Source: Alphaproteobacteria bacterium
Lineage (GTDB): Bacteria; Pseudomonadota; Alphaproteobacteria; Micropepsales; Micropepsaceae
Reading direction: 5' to 3'
Length of the DNA stretch: 64,000 bases
NCBI GenBank assembly: GCA_024236055.1
Contig: JACKLF010000001.1
Span: forward strand, 434,001-498,000
Shown: positions 17,968 through 26,001 of the stretch, in pieces
Numbering within the stretch: position 1 is the first letter of the stretch
Layout: each line of letters starts with the position of its first letter
The notes under the pieces: model-generated
Databases searched by the model: none
What the model was told of the DNA's origin: nothing
What the model saw: only the letters and a program-made list of their open reading frames with translations
Translations under genes and position numbers: made by a program

Positions 17968-18797
17968 TGGGCCTGCGTGATGGGACAGGCATGACGCTGT
18001 CGGTTCGCATCCTGGGCTGCGGGTCGTCGGGCGGGGTGCCGCGGATCGGCGAGGGCGGTCCCAACTGGGGCGATTGCGATCCTGCCGAGCCGAGGAACCG
18101 GCGCAGCCGTTCCTCGATCCTGATCAGCCGGCGCAAGGCGGGCGGCAACACCCGCGTGCTGGTCGATCCGTCGCCCGATCTGCGCGAACAGTTGATCGCC
18201 GCGGGCACCGGCCTGCTGGATGGCGTGCTGGTGACACACGATCATGCCGACCAGACCCACGGCCTGGACGATCTGCGTGTCGTGACCATGAACCTGAAGC
18301 ACCGGCTGGACCTGTGGACCGACCGCAAGGCGCTGGAAAGCCTGAAGGTCAAGTTCGGCTATTGCTTCGAAACACCGCCCGGCAGCGGCTATCCGCCGAT
18401 CCTGAACGGCCACGAACTGCCCGAACCTTTCGCGCCCTTCGATATTCCCGGCGCGGGCGGGCCGCTGCGCGTGCTGGCTTTCGGCGTCGGTCATGGCCGC
18501 ATCCGCAGCCTGGGCTTCCGGGTGGGGCCCTTGGCTTATTGCCCCGATGTCGATGTCCTGGACGACCATGCCTTCGCGGTGCTGGACGGCGTGGAATGCT
18601 GGATCGTTGATGCCCTGCGCCATCGGCCCCATCCCACCCATGCCCATCTGGGCCGCACGCTGGAATGGATCGCGCGGGTCAGGCCCGGGCGCGCCGTCCT
18701 GACCAACATGCATGTCGACATGGACTATCAGACGCTTCGGCGCGAACTGCCACCCGGCGTCGAGCCCGCCTATGACGGGATGCAGATAGACTTTTAA
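17964..18797 (+). CDS. PhnP-like metallo-beta-lactamase-fold hydrolase
   Basis: A 277-residue MBL-fold phosphodiesterase-like enzyme. The ILGCGSSGGVPR start and DCDPAEPRNRRSRSS block are typical of PhnP-like proteins. The metal motif reads THDHADQTHG (His92, His94, Asp96), so the usual final His of HxHxDH is Gln97 and His99 may substitute. Later ligands are FGVGHG and NMHVDMDY. The start at 17964 overlaps the tatD stop by four bases; the ATG at 17991 with GGGACAGG upstream is an equally good alternative and would give 268 residues. Proposed activity on cyclic phosphodiesters is by family only. Confidence 0.83.
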   Translation: MMGLRDGTGMTLSVRILGCGSSGGVPRIGEGGPNWGDCDPAEPRNRRSRSSILISRRKAGGNTRVLVDPSPDLREQLIAAGTGLLDGVLVTHDHADQTHGLDDLRVVTMNLKHRLDLWTDRKALESLKVKFGYCFETPPGSGYPPILNGHELPEPFAPFDIPGAGGPLRVLAFGVGHGRIRSLGFRVGPLAYCPDVDVLDDHAFAVLDGVECWIVDALRHRPHPTHAHLGRTLEWIARVRPGRAVLTNMHVDMDYQTLRRELPPGVEPAYDGMQIDF

Positions 18798-18802
18798 CTC
18801 AG

Positions 18803-18908
18803 CCTCCCCTTCGCGTGCTCTGCACGCTGGAAGGCGGGGCGTAGCGACGCGCAGGCGCGCCACAGCCTTTGCGTGGCGCGTCAAGCAAAGTTGCGAAGGC
18901 CGGAGGGG
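18803..18908. repeat. Intergenic inverted-repeat element with nested hairpins
   Basis: The outer ends are imperfect inverted repeats (CCTCCCCTTCGC at 18803-18814 against GCGAAGGCCGGAGGGG at 18893-18908). Inside, CGCGCCAC (18856-18863) pairs perfectly with GTGGCGCG (18873-18880), and GCGTGC/GCACGC forms a smaller hairpin. It fills the gap between two convergent genes and may end transcription or be a dispersed palindromic repeat. There is no T-run. Confidence 0.55.
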
Positions 18909-18914
18909 ATAAAA

Positions 18915-19907
18915 TTACTGGGTGCCGTTGGCGTCCTCGGCATAATTGTGCTGCATGGTCGGGCTGCGGTTGAAGGCCAGGCGGGTATCCATCTGGCCGG
19001 GCGCCCAGCCGGCGCGGTGAAAGCGCCCCGGCAGCGCCAGCACGATGTCGCCGGCATCGCCCACGATCAGGCCCTTGCCCTCCATCTCATAGGCGATCTT
19101 GCCTTCCAGGATGAACCAGAATTCGTCATTGGCGATATGGAAATGGCCCTTGTTGGTCGCGGGCGGGATCGGCACGCCCATGCCGCGAATGATCGCCGCC
19201 TGGTTGTCGTGATCGCCCATGAACAGGCCGCCGCGCGGACCGCCGGTGGGATATTTCTCCACCAGATCCTTGAAGAAATCCATGTAGGGCCTGTTCTTTT
19301 CGGTGTATTCGTCCATGCCGCCGGCGACGGGCGTGGGCGGATAGCTGACCTTGACATAATGCTGGCCGTCGCGCGGCGGCGGCATCGGCTCGCCCTCATT
19401 GGCGGGATAGGAGGGCAGGGTGCCACCCCGCGTCACTTCAAAGCGCAGCGATGGCTCGTCACCGACCGTCTCCATGCTGAAGGGCACGCGCAGCGGGACC
19501 TGCACCAGGAATCCCTTTGAGGCGACGAAAGGCTTCTGGCCGTAGATGCGGAAACGCACCTTGCCGCCCCAAACCACCCACACCGTGCGGTCGTCGCCAT
19601 AGAACATCTGGCGGGTCTTTTCGCCGGGCGCCATGGAAATCCACCTGGCGCTGTAGCGTTCGGTTTCGATCACATCCTCGGTCCAGCTGGCCTGTCCCTT
19701 GTGCTTGGCCAGCACATCGGCCAGGCGCGTGATCGGCCTGTTGACGCCGGTATATTCTGGCAGCCGATCGGGCTTGGGCGCCCAGTCCAGATAGACCTTG
19801 CGCTGCTGCGGCTGGGCCATGGCCGGCACCATCAACAGGGCCATCAGGCATGCCGCAAGTTTCAGGCCGGCGAATTTCAGGCCGGCAAATTTCAGGGATG
19901 TGCGCAT
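18915..19907 (-). CDS. Exported bicupin protein, paralogue A
   Basis: A roughly 330-residue secreted protein with two cupin folds. After a Sec signal, the N-terminal cupin carries VWVVWGGKVRFRIYG and ASKGFLVQVP; the C-terminal cupin carries the metal motif GHFHIANDEFWFILEG and LPGRFHRAGW, with two His, one Glu and a later His as likely ligands. It is clearly paralogous to 19917-20888 and 26573-27517. ATG 19907 is preferred over 19913 because AGGAG sits six bases before it and abuts the first ATG. The signal contains a repeated KFAGL unit. It ends a three-gene operon (aldolase, bicupin B, bicupin A). Enzymatic role (isomerase, dioxygenase or sugar binding) is unknown. Confidence 0.75.
   Translation of the reverse strand: MRTSLKFAGLKFAGLKLAACLMALLMVPAMAQPQQRKVYLDWAPKPDRLPEYTGVNRPITRLADVLAKHKGQASWTEDVIETERYSARWISMAPGEKTRQMFYGDDRTVWVVWGGKVRFRIYGQKPFVASKGFLVQVPLRVPFSMETVGDEPSLRFEVTRGGTLPSYPANEGEPMPPPRDGQHYVKVSYPPTPVAGGMDEYTEKNRPYMDFFKDLVEKYPTGGPRGGLFMGDHDNQAAIIRGMGVPIPPATNKGHFHIANDEFWFILEGKIAYEMEGKGLIVGDAGDIVLALPGRFHRAGWAPGQMDTRLAFNRSPTMQHNYAEDANGTQ
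19860..19889. repeat. 15-bp tandem repeat inside a signal-peptide coding region
   Basis: Two adjacent 15-base units, TTTCAGGCCGGCGAA and TTTCAGGCCGGCAAA, differ at one base and a third partial unit starts at 19890. On the minus strand they encode KFAGL twice in the bicupin A signal peptide. This is a slippage-type repeat that keeps frame and only lengthens the n-region. Confidence 0.85.
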
Positions 19908-19916
19908 CGTCATCTC

Positions 19917-20888
19917 CTATTGGCGGCCGGCCGCGTCGGCGGCGAAATTGTGGAACAGCAGCGGGCTGACATTGAAGGACAGGCGCGTCGCCATGGCCGG
20001 CTTGCCGTCCTTGCCCAGCGCCCAGCTTGCGCGGTGAAAGCGTCCCGGCGGCACGAAGACGATATCCCCCGCATCGGCGGTGACGAGGCCGGTATCCTCG
20101 ATCAGGAAATCGCACCGGCCTTCCAGGATGAACCAGAACTCGTCATCGCCGATATGGAAGTGGCCGCGATTGCTGTCAGGCGGCGTCGGCACGCCCATGC
20201 CGCGAATGATGTTCACCAGGTTGGCCTCGTCATGGACGACGAAATGCCGCTTGGGAGCGTGCAGCGGATCGGCGGCCACCACATCCTTCAGGAAATCCAC
20301 ATAAGGCCGGTTGAGTTCGTCATAGCCTTCGGGTGCCGTCGGCGTGCTGATCTTCATGTAATGGGCGCCGGGCACATTGGCGGGCCTGGGCTGGTCACCG
20401 GAATAGAGCGGCGGGATGCCTGCATGGGTCACTTCAAAGCGCAGGGAAGGGCCGTCGCCGACCGTTTCCATTGCATAGCGCGTGCGCTGGGGCACCTGGA
20501 CCAGAAAGCCCTTGCTGGCGATGAACGGCTGCTGGCCATCGATGCTGAAACGGATCTGGCCACCCCACACCACCCAGAAGATTCTGTCATCGGCCCAGTA
20601 CATATTGGGGCTTTTGTCGCCGGGCTGGGCCTGGATCCATTTGGCGTCATAGCGTTTGGTGGCGATGACCTGTTCGCTCCAGCGCTTCTGGCCCCGGTGT
20701 TTGGCCAGAACCGCGGGCAGACGGGTCACCGGCCGGTTGTCGCCATAGGCCGGCAGCACATCGGGCTTTGGCGACCAGGCATACCAGACCGGCGCATTGG
20801 CATCCTGGGCCAGCGCCAGCGGCGCAAGACACATCATGCCAGCCAGCGCCGCCAGGCAGGCGCGCGTCTTCGTTTTGGAAAAAGCCAT
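19917..20888 (-). CDS. Exported bicupin protein, paralogue B
   Basis: A 323-residue secreted bicupin. The Sec signal (1-27) ends near LAPLALAQ. The N-terminal cupin has FWVVWGGQIRFSIDG and ASKGFLVQVP, and the C-terminal cupin has GHFHIGDDEFWFILEG and VPPGRFHRASW with the standard metal-binding His/Glu pattern; NIIRGMGVPTPPDSN is shared with its paralogues. ATG 20888 follows GGGGGATTGGA. It lies nine bases upstream of bicupin A and 38 bases downstream of the aldolase gene, so all three are likely one transcript. The function is unrecognised; similarity is to unnamed cupin proteins. Confidence 0.77.
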   Translation of the reverse strand: MAFSKTKTRACLAALAGMMCLAPLALAQDANAPVWYAWSPKPDVLPAYGDNRPVTRLPAVLAKHRGQKRWSEQVIATKRYDAKWIQAQPGDKSPNMYWADDRIFWVVWGGQIRFSIDGQQPFIASKGFLVQVPQRTRYAMETVGDGPSLRFEVTHAGIPPLYSGDQPRPANVPGAHYMKISTPTAPEGYDELNRPYVDFLKDVVAADPLHAPKRHFVVHDEANLVNIIRGMGVPTPPDSNRGHFHIGDDEFWFILEGRCDFLIEDTGLVTADAGDIVFVPPGRFHRASWALGKDGKPAMATRLSFNVSPLLFHNFAADAAGRQ

Positions 20889-20926
20889 TCCAATCCCCCT
20901 GACCTTCAGCAGCCGACCCGTTCGGA

Positions 20927-21916
20927 TCAGGCGGCGGTCATCTGCTTCAGTTGCGCCACGCCGTTGCGAATCTGGGCCATTTCCGCATCGGTCAGCGGCA
21001 CATGGGGCGGGCGGGCGACGTTGATGCGGCTGGTGCCCATCATCAGGTTCAGGGCGTATTTGATGGCGTTGTAGTTCGAGCCATAGCCATTGGCCTTCAT
21101 CATCGTGGTCGCCTGCACCAGCTTGTCATAGGCCGGCTTGGGATCCTTGCCGGCGCGGTGTGCGGCAAAGATGTTGGCGACCAGCTTGGTATAGACATTG
21201 CCCGAGCCCAGGATCACGCCATTGCCATGGCTCAGCGCCGTCAGCATGTTGTTGTCGGTGCCCGAAATGATGTTCAGCCGCTTGGGAGTCTGGGTGGACA
21301 GGGCCTCGAACTCGGCAGCCACGCCGTGCGAGTTCTTGATGCCGACAAAGTTGGGATAGCGCTCGGCCATCGCGGTGACGAAGCCGGGGTTGATCGTGAC
21401 GCCGGTCACCTGGGGAATGTCGTAATAGCGCACCGGCGTGTTGGGCACCTTGGCCATCACCAGCTTGAAATAGTCCAGAACGCCTTCGACTTTCGGGTTC
21501 TTGAAATAGAAGGGCGGCTGGATCAGCAGGCTGTCGGCGCCCACGCCCGCGGCATGTTCGGACAGTTCGGCGGTTTCCTTGAAATTGGCCGTGCCCGTGG
21601 TGACGATCATGTCGAGGCCCATTTTGTTCTTCAGGGCGAACTCGGCAATCTTCTTGCGTTCGGCGACCGAGAAGGACGGCCCTTCGCCATTGGTGCCCAG
21701 CACCAGGATGCCGTCGGCGCCCTGGGACTTCCACCATTGCAGCTGCTCGCGATAGGCACCCGGATCGAATTCATAGCTTCCGCGCGCACAGGGCGTGACC
21801 GCGGCGATCCAGAACTTGTCCTTGACCATGGATGCAGGCGCGCTGAAAGCCGGCCCCGCCGCCATTGCAGCGGCCGCCGCGCTCATCCCCATGAATGTCC
21901 TACGCGTGCTGTCCAT
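20927..21916 (-). CDS. Tat-exported DapA-family (NAL superfamily) aldolase
   Basis: A 329-residue class I lyase of the dihydrodipicolinate synthase/N-acetylneuraminate lyase family. The catalytic features are intact: GTNGEGPS at 74-81, the proton-relay Tyr in YYDIPQVTG (Tyr164/165) and the Schiff-base Lys194 in VGIKNS. Unusually, the protein starts with STRRTFMGMSAAAAAMAAG, a Tat signal ending near FSAPA, so it should fold in the cytoplasm and act in the periplasm. True DapA is cytosolic and lacks this. I infer cleavage of a 2-keto acid such as a 2-keto-3-deoxy-aldonate to pyruvate plus an aldehyde. It leads the minus-strand operon with two bicupins. Confidence 0.84.
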   Translation of the reverse strand: MDSTRRTFMGMSAAAAAMAAGPAFSAPASMVKDKFWIAAVTPCARGSYEFDPGAYREQLQWWKSQGADGILVLGTNGEGPSFSVAERKKIAEFALKNKMGLDMIVTTGTANFKETAELSEHAAGVGADSLLIQPPFYFKNPKVEGVLDYFKLVMAKVPNTPVRYYDIPQVTGVTINPGFVTAMAERYPNFVGIKNSHGVAAEFEALSTQTPKRLNIISGTDNNMLTALSHGNGVILGSGNVYTKLVANIFAAHRAGKDPKPAYDKLVQATTMMKANGYGSNYNAIKYALNLMMGTSRINVARPPHVPLTDAEMAQIRNGVAQLKQMTAA

Positions 21917-22239
21917 GATATATCTCCCCTTGGAAATGCGTTTCCTTGGCGTCGCTTTATCTTGCTTGTCCCGCGCGGCCCCCTTGGCGCGCGGCGCGCC
22001 GATGCAAACGGTGTCACTTTTGCCGATAGCTGTAAATGTGGAAGGAATGACAGCCCTGTCGTGCTGCGCCGCAACACAATGTTAGCGCTCGCGCACCTCC
22101 GGCATGAGGCAGCTTCGCGCAGTTGGCGCCTGTCCCCTTGACTTGAACCGGCCCCCGCCCAAGCATCGGGCGCAGAAACAACAATTGGCTTTTTGGCTGT
22201 GGCACTGCCCGGCGCAAAGGGCCGTTCAGGGGGATGCCT
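21917..22239. promoter_or_regulatory. Divergent promoter region of the exported-enzyme cluster
   Basis: This gene-free region separates the two divergent operons, so it must hold both promoters. A sequence TGTTAGCGCTCGCGCA at 22080-22095 resembles LacI-family operators of Caulobacter-type sugar regulons (TGTTAGCGCT core). A near-palindrome GGAAATGCGTTTCC lies at 21932-21945, and TTGACT at 22138-22143 could be a -35 for the plus-strand operon. I found no ORF or RNA structure of note here. Confidence 0.5.
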
Positions 22240-23304
22240 ATGGCCATGCTTGCCAGCCGCGCGTTGCAGCGCCGTCACTTCATCATCGGGGCCAGCGCCC
22301 TGGCCGCGTCCACCGCATTGACGCCAGCCGGTGCGCTTGCCAAGCCGATCAACCACAAGTCACTGGACCCGGTAAACCCCGACATCCTCTTCGGCACCAC
22401 CAGCTCGATCTGGAACGATGCCGGCCTGAACGTGAACCCCGCCTATACCACCGAGGAAGCGATCAAGATGATCGCCGCGGTCGGCCTGCAGGGCATCGAA
22501 TTCTATTCCAATGGCATCACCAACTATCTGAACCGCCCGCTGGCGCTGAAGAAGCTGTTCGACGATGCGGGAATCACCTTCATCGACGCCTCCAATGGCG
22601 GCCACGGCATGTCGACCGATTTCATCGACGTCGCCAAGATTCCGAAAACGATCAACGACCATGTCGCCTTTGTCCGCGACTTCCTGCACCCGCTGGGCTG
22701 CGATCACTTCAAGATCAACATGGGCGCGCGTCCCGATGGCGGCCCCAGCCCTGATCAGATGAAGCGGCTGTGCAACACGCTGAACGAGCTGGGCCGCAAG
22801 ACGCTGGAATATGGCGTGCGCCTGTCGCCGCATCCGCATATCTGGGGCCCGGTGGAGCGGGTGGAGGAAGTCCACGCCATGCTGGACGGCACCGACCCGA
22901 AATATGTCTGGCTGTGCGCCGATACCGGGCACCTGACGCTGGGCGGCGGCGATGCGGTGAAGATCATCGACCAGTATTTTTCGCGGCTGTCGGAAGTGCA
23001 TCTGAAGGACACGTTCGCCAAGTATCGCGGCAACAAGTCGACCCCGACGCGCGAACAGCATGCGATCGCCAGCGTCTATCACAATCTGGGCGGCGGCGGC
23101 GTCGACTTCCCCGGCGTGTTCAAGATCCTGCGCGACAGGCACTTCAAGGGCTGGGCGATCTTCGACGTGGACGGCCCGCGCAAGGGCGATGCCGGCTATG
23201 ATGCACTGGGCGGCAATGACCGCAGCAAGGTCGATGATTACATTGCCATCAACATCAACTATCTGCGCGACGTGCTGGGCATCAAGCTGCCGCCGCAGAT
23301 CTGA
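22240..23304 (+). CDS. Tat-exported sugar isomerase/epimerase-like TIM barrel (AP_endonuc_2)
   Basis: A 354-residue protein with a twin-arginine signal (LQRRHFIIGASALAAS, ending at GALA) and a xylose-isomerase-like TIM barrel. Blocks such as IAAVGLQGIEFYSNG, the YVWLCADTGHLTLGGGD metal region, SEVHLKDT and the GWAIFDVDGP end match IolE/IolI-type isomerases and inosose dehydratases. Two ATGs lie close together; 22240 has GGGGG six bases upstream, whereas 22234 abuts it. It starts the plus-strand operon, followed by a CHRD gene and a PQQ dehydrogenase gene. Secreted members of this family often modify oxidised (3-keto) sugars; that role is inferred. Confidence 0.8.
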   Translation: MAMLASRALQRRHFIIGASALAASTALTPAGALAKPINHKSLDPVNPDILFGTTSSIWNDAGLNVNPAYTTEEAIKMIAAVGLQGIEFYSNGITNYLNRPLALKKLFDDAGITFIDASNGGHGMSTDFIDVAKIPKTINDHVAFVRDFLHPLGCDHFKINMGARPDGGPSPDQMKRLCNTLNELGRKTLEYGVRLSPHPHIWGPVERVEEVHAMLDGTDPKYVWLCADTGHLTLGGGDAVKIIDQYFSRLSEVHLKDTFAKYRGNKSTPTREQHAIASVYHNLGGGGVDFPGVFKILRDRHFKGWAIFDVDGPRKGDAGYDALGGNDRSKVDDYIAININYLRDVLGIKLPPQI

Positions 23305-23306
23305 CA

Positions 23307-23318
23307 CGAACGCGTTCG
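23307..23318. promoter_or_regulatory. Perfect 12-bp palindrome before the second CHRD gene
   Basis: CGAACGCGTTCG is fully self-complementary and lies in the 42-base gap between the TIM-barrel stop and the CHRD start. The form resembles LacI/GalR half-sites, so it could be an internal operator; a chance palindrome is possible at this GC content. Confidence 0.35.
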
Positions 23319-23346
23319 CAGGGTACAGGGCAGGGGGATACGGGGC

Positions 23347-23805
23347 ATGTCACGCCACAGTCTGATTCTGGCGGGCCTTGTGCTCGCCGCAACGCCGGGC
23401 TGGGCCTTCGCCCAGTCCGCGCAGACCTATGAAGCCGAGCTGGACCCGACGCCGTTCGATGCGACCACGCGCGCGATCGTGATCGGGGCCATCGGCCAGG
23501 TCAGCGCCACGCTGGATGGCAACAGGCTGACGGTCACCGGGCGTTTTTCGGACCTGACGTCTCCGGCCACCGCCGCCGGGCTCAGGACCGGCCTGGCCAA
23601 GGGCGTGCCGGGCGATGCGATCGGAACGCTGACCGTGACGCATGACACAAGCGGCTCCATCTCCGGCAGCGTGACGCTGGGCGCCGCCCAGCTTGAGGCG
23701 CTGAACCGTCAATCCATCTATGTGCGCGTGGACAGTCAGAAAGCGCCGGACGGCAATCTGCAGGGCTGGCTGGAACCGGCCAATGGCGGCGAGGGGGACA
23801 ACTGA
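23347..23805 (+). CDS. Exported CHRD-domain protein, second copy
   Basis: A 152-residue secreted protein: Sec signal to about residue 23 (GWAFAQS), then a CHRD domain with EAELDPTPFDATTRA, GQVSATLDGNRLTVTGRF, GLAKGVPGDAIGTLTV and SIYVRVDSQKAPDG. It is a diverged paralogue of 8280-8801 and stands in the same position, one base before a PQQ dehydrogenase start. The repeated pairing argues for a functional link such as substrate delivery or stabilising the quinoprotein. No catalytic residues can be named. Confidence 0.72.
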   Translation: MSRHSLILAGLVLAATPGWAFAQSAQTYEAELDPTPFDATTRAIVIGAIGQVSATLDGNRLTVTGRFSDLTSPATAAGLRTGLAKGVPGDAIGTLTVTHDTSGSISGSVTLGAAQLEALNRQSIYVRVDSQKAPDGNLQGWLEPANGGEGDN

Positions 23806-23806
23806 G

Positions 23807-25993
23807 ATGCGCGCACGCAACCAATTCCTGGCCGCCGTCGCCGTAACCGGCCTTGCCGCGGGCGTGGGCCTTGTGCCGTTCGCCTTCGCCCAGAATGCAA
23901 CCGCGCAGGGCGCAGCCGTCATCACCCAGGCCCAGGTCGCGGCGGGCAAGACCGCCTATGGCCAGTCCTGTGCCGGATGCCATCGCGCCAATCTGGCGGG
24001 CGGTGGCGACGCGCCCGCGCTGGGCGGTCCCGGTTTCGTGTCCAGCTGGGGCAACCGGTCGACCAAGGACCTCTACCAGTTCATCGCGCTGTCGATGCCG
24101 GCCGGCGCACCCGCGAGCCTGAGCGAAAAAACCTACACCGACATCACCGCCTATCTGCTGGCGGCCAACGGCGCGAAGATGGGCGCCACCGCCCTCACCA
24201 AGACGACCGACGTCAAGGTCTCGACCATCGCGAACGGCAAGATGCCGGCCGGCCTGGATAAGATCGCGGCCGCTGCGCCCGCGGGCAGCGGCGCGGCAAC
24301 ACCCCAGCGCAACACCAATCCCAGCCTGCGTCCGCCGGCCTTTCAGCTTGGCCATACGGTCAAGGGCACGGTGAAGGACTATGTCGACGTCACCGACGCG
24401 ATGCTGCGCAATCCGCCGGACGGCGAATGGCTGATGTACCGGCGCAATTACCAGGGCTGGAGCTTCAGTCCGCTCAAGCAGATCAATGCGCAGAACGTCA
24501 AGCACCTGACGCTGAAATGGTCGTGGAACATGAACGAAGGGGGCGCCAACCAGGTGACCCCGATCGTGCATGCGGGCGTGATTTTCCTGTCCAACACCTC
24601 CAACACGGTGCAGGCGATCGATGCGCGGACGGGCGAGCTGATCTGGGAAAACCGACTGGGTCCGGTTTCCGTCATCTCCTATGGCGGCACCCGCAGCCTG
24701 GCCGTCTATCACGACAAGGTCTTTGTCGCGACGACGGACGCCAAGATCCATGCGCTGGACGCGCGCACCGGCAAGGAAGTCTGGTCGCACGCGCTGGGCA
24801 ATCCCAACAACTCCAACACCGGCGGCGTGATGGTGATGCGCGGCAAGGTGGTGACGGGGCTGACCGGCTGCGACAACTATTCCAAGAACAACTGCTATAT
24901 CAGCGCCTTTGACGCCGACAGCGGCAAGCCGGCCTGGAAGTTCTATACCACCGCGCTGGAAGGCCAGCCGGGCGGCGACACCTGGAACGGGCTGCCCAAC
25001 CTGCTGCGCGGCGGCGGCGACACCTGGATCGCGGGCACATACGATCCGGATCTGAACACGACCTATTGGGGCGTGGCCCAGACCAAGCCCTGGTTCCGCG
25101 CCAGCCGCAAGAGCGGCAATGCGGCAACGCTCTATTCGTCGTCGACGCTGGCGCTCAACCCCGATGACGGCAAGCTGAAATGGTATTTCCAGCACGCCCC
25201 AGGCGAGAGCCTGGACCTGGACGAAGTGTTCGAGCGCGTGCTGATCGACCATGGCGACCAGAAGACGCTGATGACCATCGGCAAGCCGGGCCTGCTGTGG
25301 AAGCTGGACCGCGAGACCGGCAAGTTCCTGGGCGTCAAGGAAACCATCTTCCAGAACGTCTTTTCCAAGATCGACCACAAGACGGGCGAGGTGACCTATC
25401 GCTCGGACATCCTGAACCAGAAGACCAACGAATGGTTTTCCTCATGCCCCGGCCCGGAAGGCGGCCATGACTGGCAGGCGACCAGCTATGACCAGCCCGA
25501 CGATCTGCTGATCATTCCGCTGAGCCAGAGCTGCGTGATGATCCAGGGCCATGATGTGGAGATGAAGCTGGGCGGCGGCGGCACCGCCGCGTCGCAGAAG
25601 TTCTTCTTCATGCCGGGCACGCACCAGAATATGGGCCGCCTGTCCGCCTATCGCACCAGCGACATGAAGCGGATGTGGACCTGGCAGCAGCGCTCGCCCT
25701 TCCTGTCGGCGGTGCTGTCGACGGGCGGCGGTTTGGCCTTCGTCGGCGACTTCGACCGCCACTTCAAGGCGGTGGACGCCAAGACCGGCAAGATCGTGTG
25801 GCAGACCCGGCTGGGCAACACGGTGCAGGGCTATCCGGTCAGCTTCAGCCTGGATGGCAAGCAGTATATCGCCGTCACCACCGGCCTGGGCGGCGGCAGC
25901 CCGCAGCAGAAGCCGACCGCGCTGCTGGACGAGGTGCACCGCGCCCCGACCGGCAACATGCTCTACGTCTTCGCGCTGCCCGACGACGAATAG
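23807..25993 (+). CDS. Cytochrome-c/PQQ-dependent dehydrogenase, intact copy
   Basis: A 728-residue periplasmic quinohemoprotein. A Sec signal (1-29) leads to an N-terminal cytochrome c with CAGCH (Cys55, Cys58, His59) and then an eight-bladed PQQ propeller from MYRRNYQGWSFSPLKQ to FALPDDE. Blade motifs such as GELIWENRLG, GKEVWSHALG and GKIVWQTRLG recur. Type II alcohol dehydrogenases carry the haem domain at the C-terminus, so the N-terminal placement marks a different subgroup. It would oxidise an alcohol or sugar hydroxyl and pass electrons through haem c to the respiratory chain. No pqqABCDE genes are in the window. ATG 23807 was chosen as it begins the signal. Confidence 0.87.
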   Translation: MRARNQFLAAVAVTGLAAGVGLVPFAFAQNATAQGAAVITQAQVAAGKTAYGQSCAGCHRANLAGGGDAPALGGPGFVSSWGNRSTKDLYQFIALSMPAGAPASLSEKTYTDITAYLLAANGAKMGATALTKTTDVKVSTIANGKMPAGLDKIAAAAPAGSGAATPQRNTNPSLRPPAFQLGHTVKGTVKDYVDVTDAMLRNPPDGEWLMYRRNYQGWSFSPLKQINAQNVKHLTLKWSWNMNEGGANQVTPIVHAGVIFLSNTSNTVQAIDARTGELIWENRLGPVSVISYGGTRSLAVYHDKVFVATTDAKIHALDARTGKEVWSHALGNPNNSNTGGVMVMRGKVVTGLTGCDNYSKNNCYISAFDADSGKPAWKFYTTALEGQPGGDTWNGLPNLLRGGGDTWIAGTYDPDLNTTYWGVAQTKPWFRASRKSGNAATLYSSSTLALNPDDGKLKWYFQHAPGESLDLDEVFERVLIDHGDQKTLMTIGKPGLLWKLDRETGKFLGVKETIFQNVFSKIDHKTGEVTYRSDILNQKTNEWFSSCPGPEGGHDWQATSYDQPDDLLIIPLSQSCVMIQGHDVEMKLGGGGTAASQKFFFMPGTHQNMGRLSAYRTSDMKRMWTWQQRSPFLSAVLSTGGGLAFVGDFDRHFKAVDAKTGKIVWQTRLGNTVQGYPVSFSLDGKQYIAVTTGLGGGSPQQKPTALLDEVHRAPTGNMLYVFALPDDE

Positions 25994-26001
25994 CGCCGGG
26001 A

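Noticed and set aside
22200..22216. Sigma-54 promoter before the TIM-barrel gene (TGGCAC...)
   Set aside because: The GC of the -12 element is out of place relative to the -24 GG, so it does not fit the consensus.
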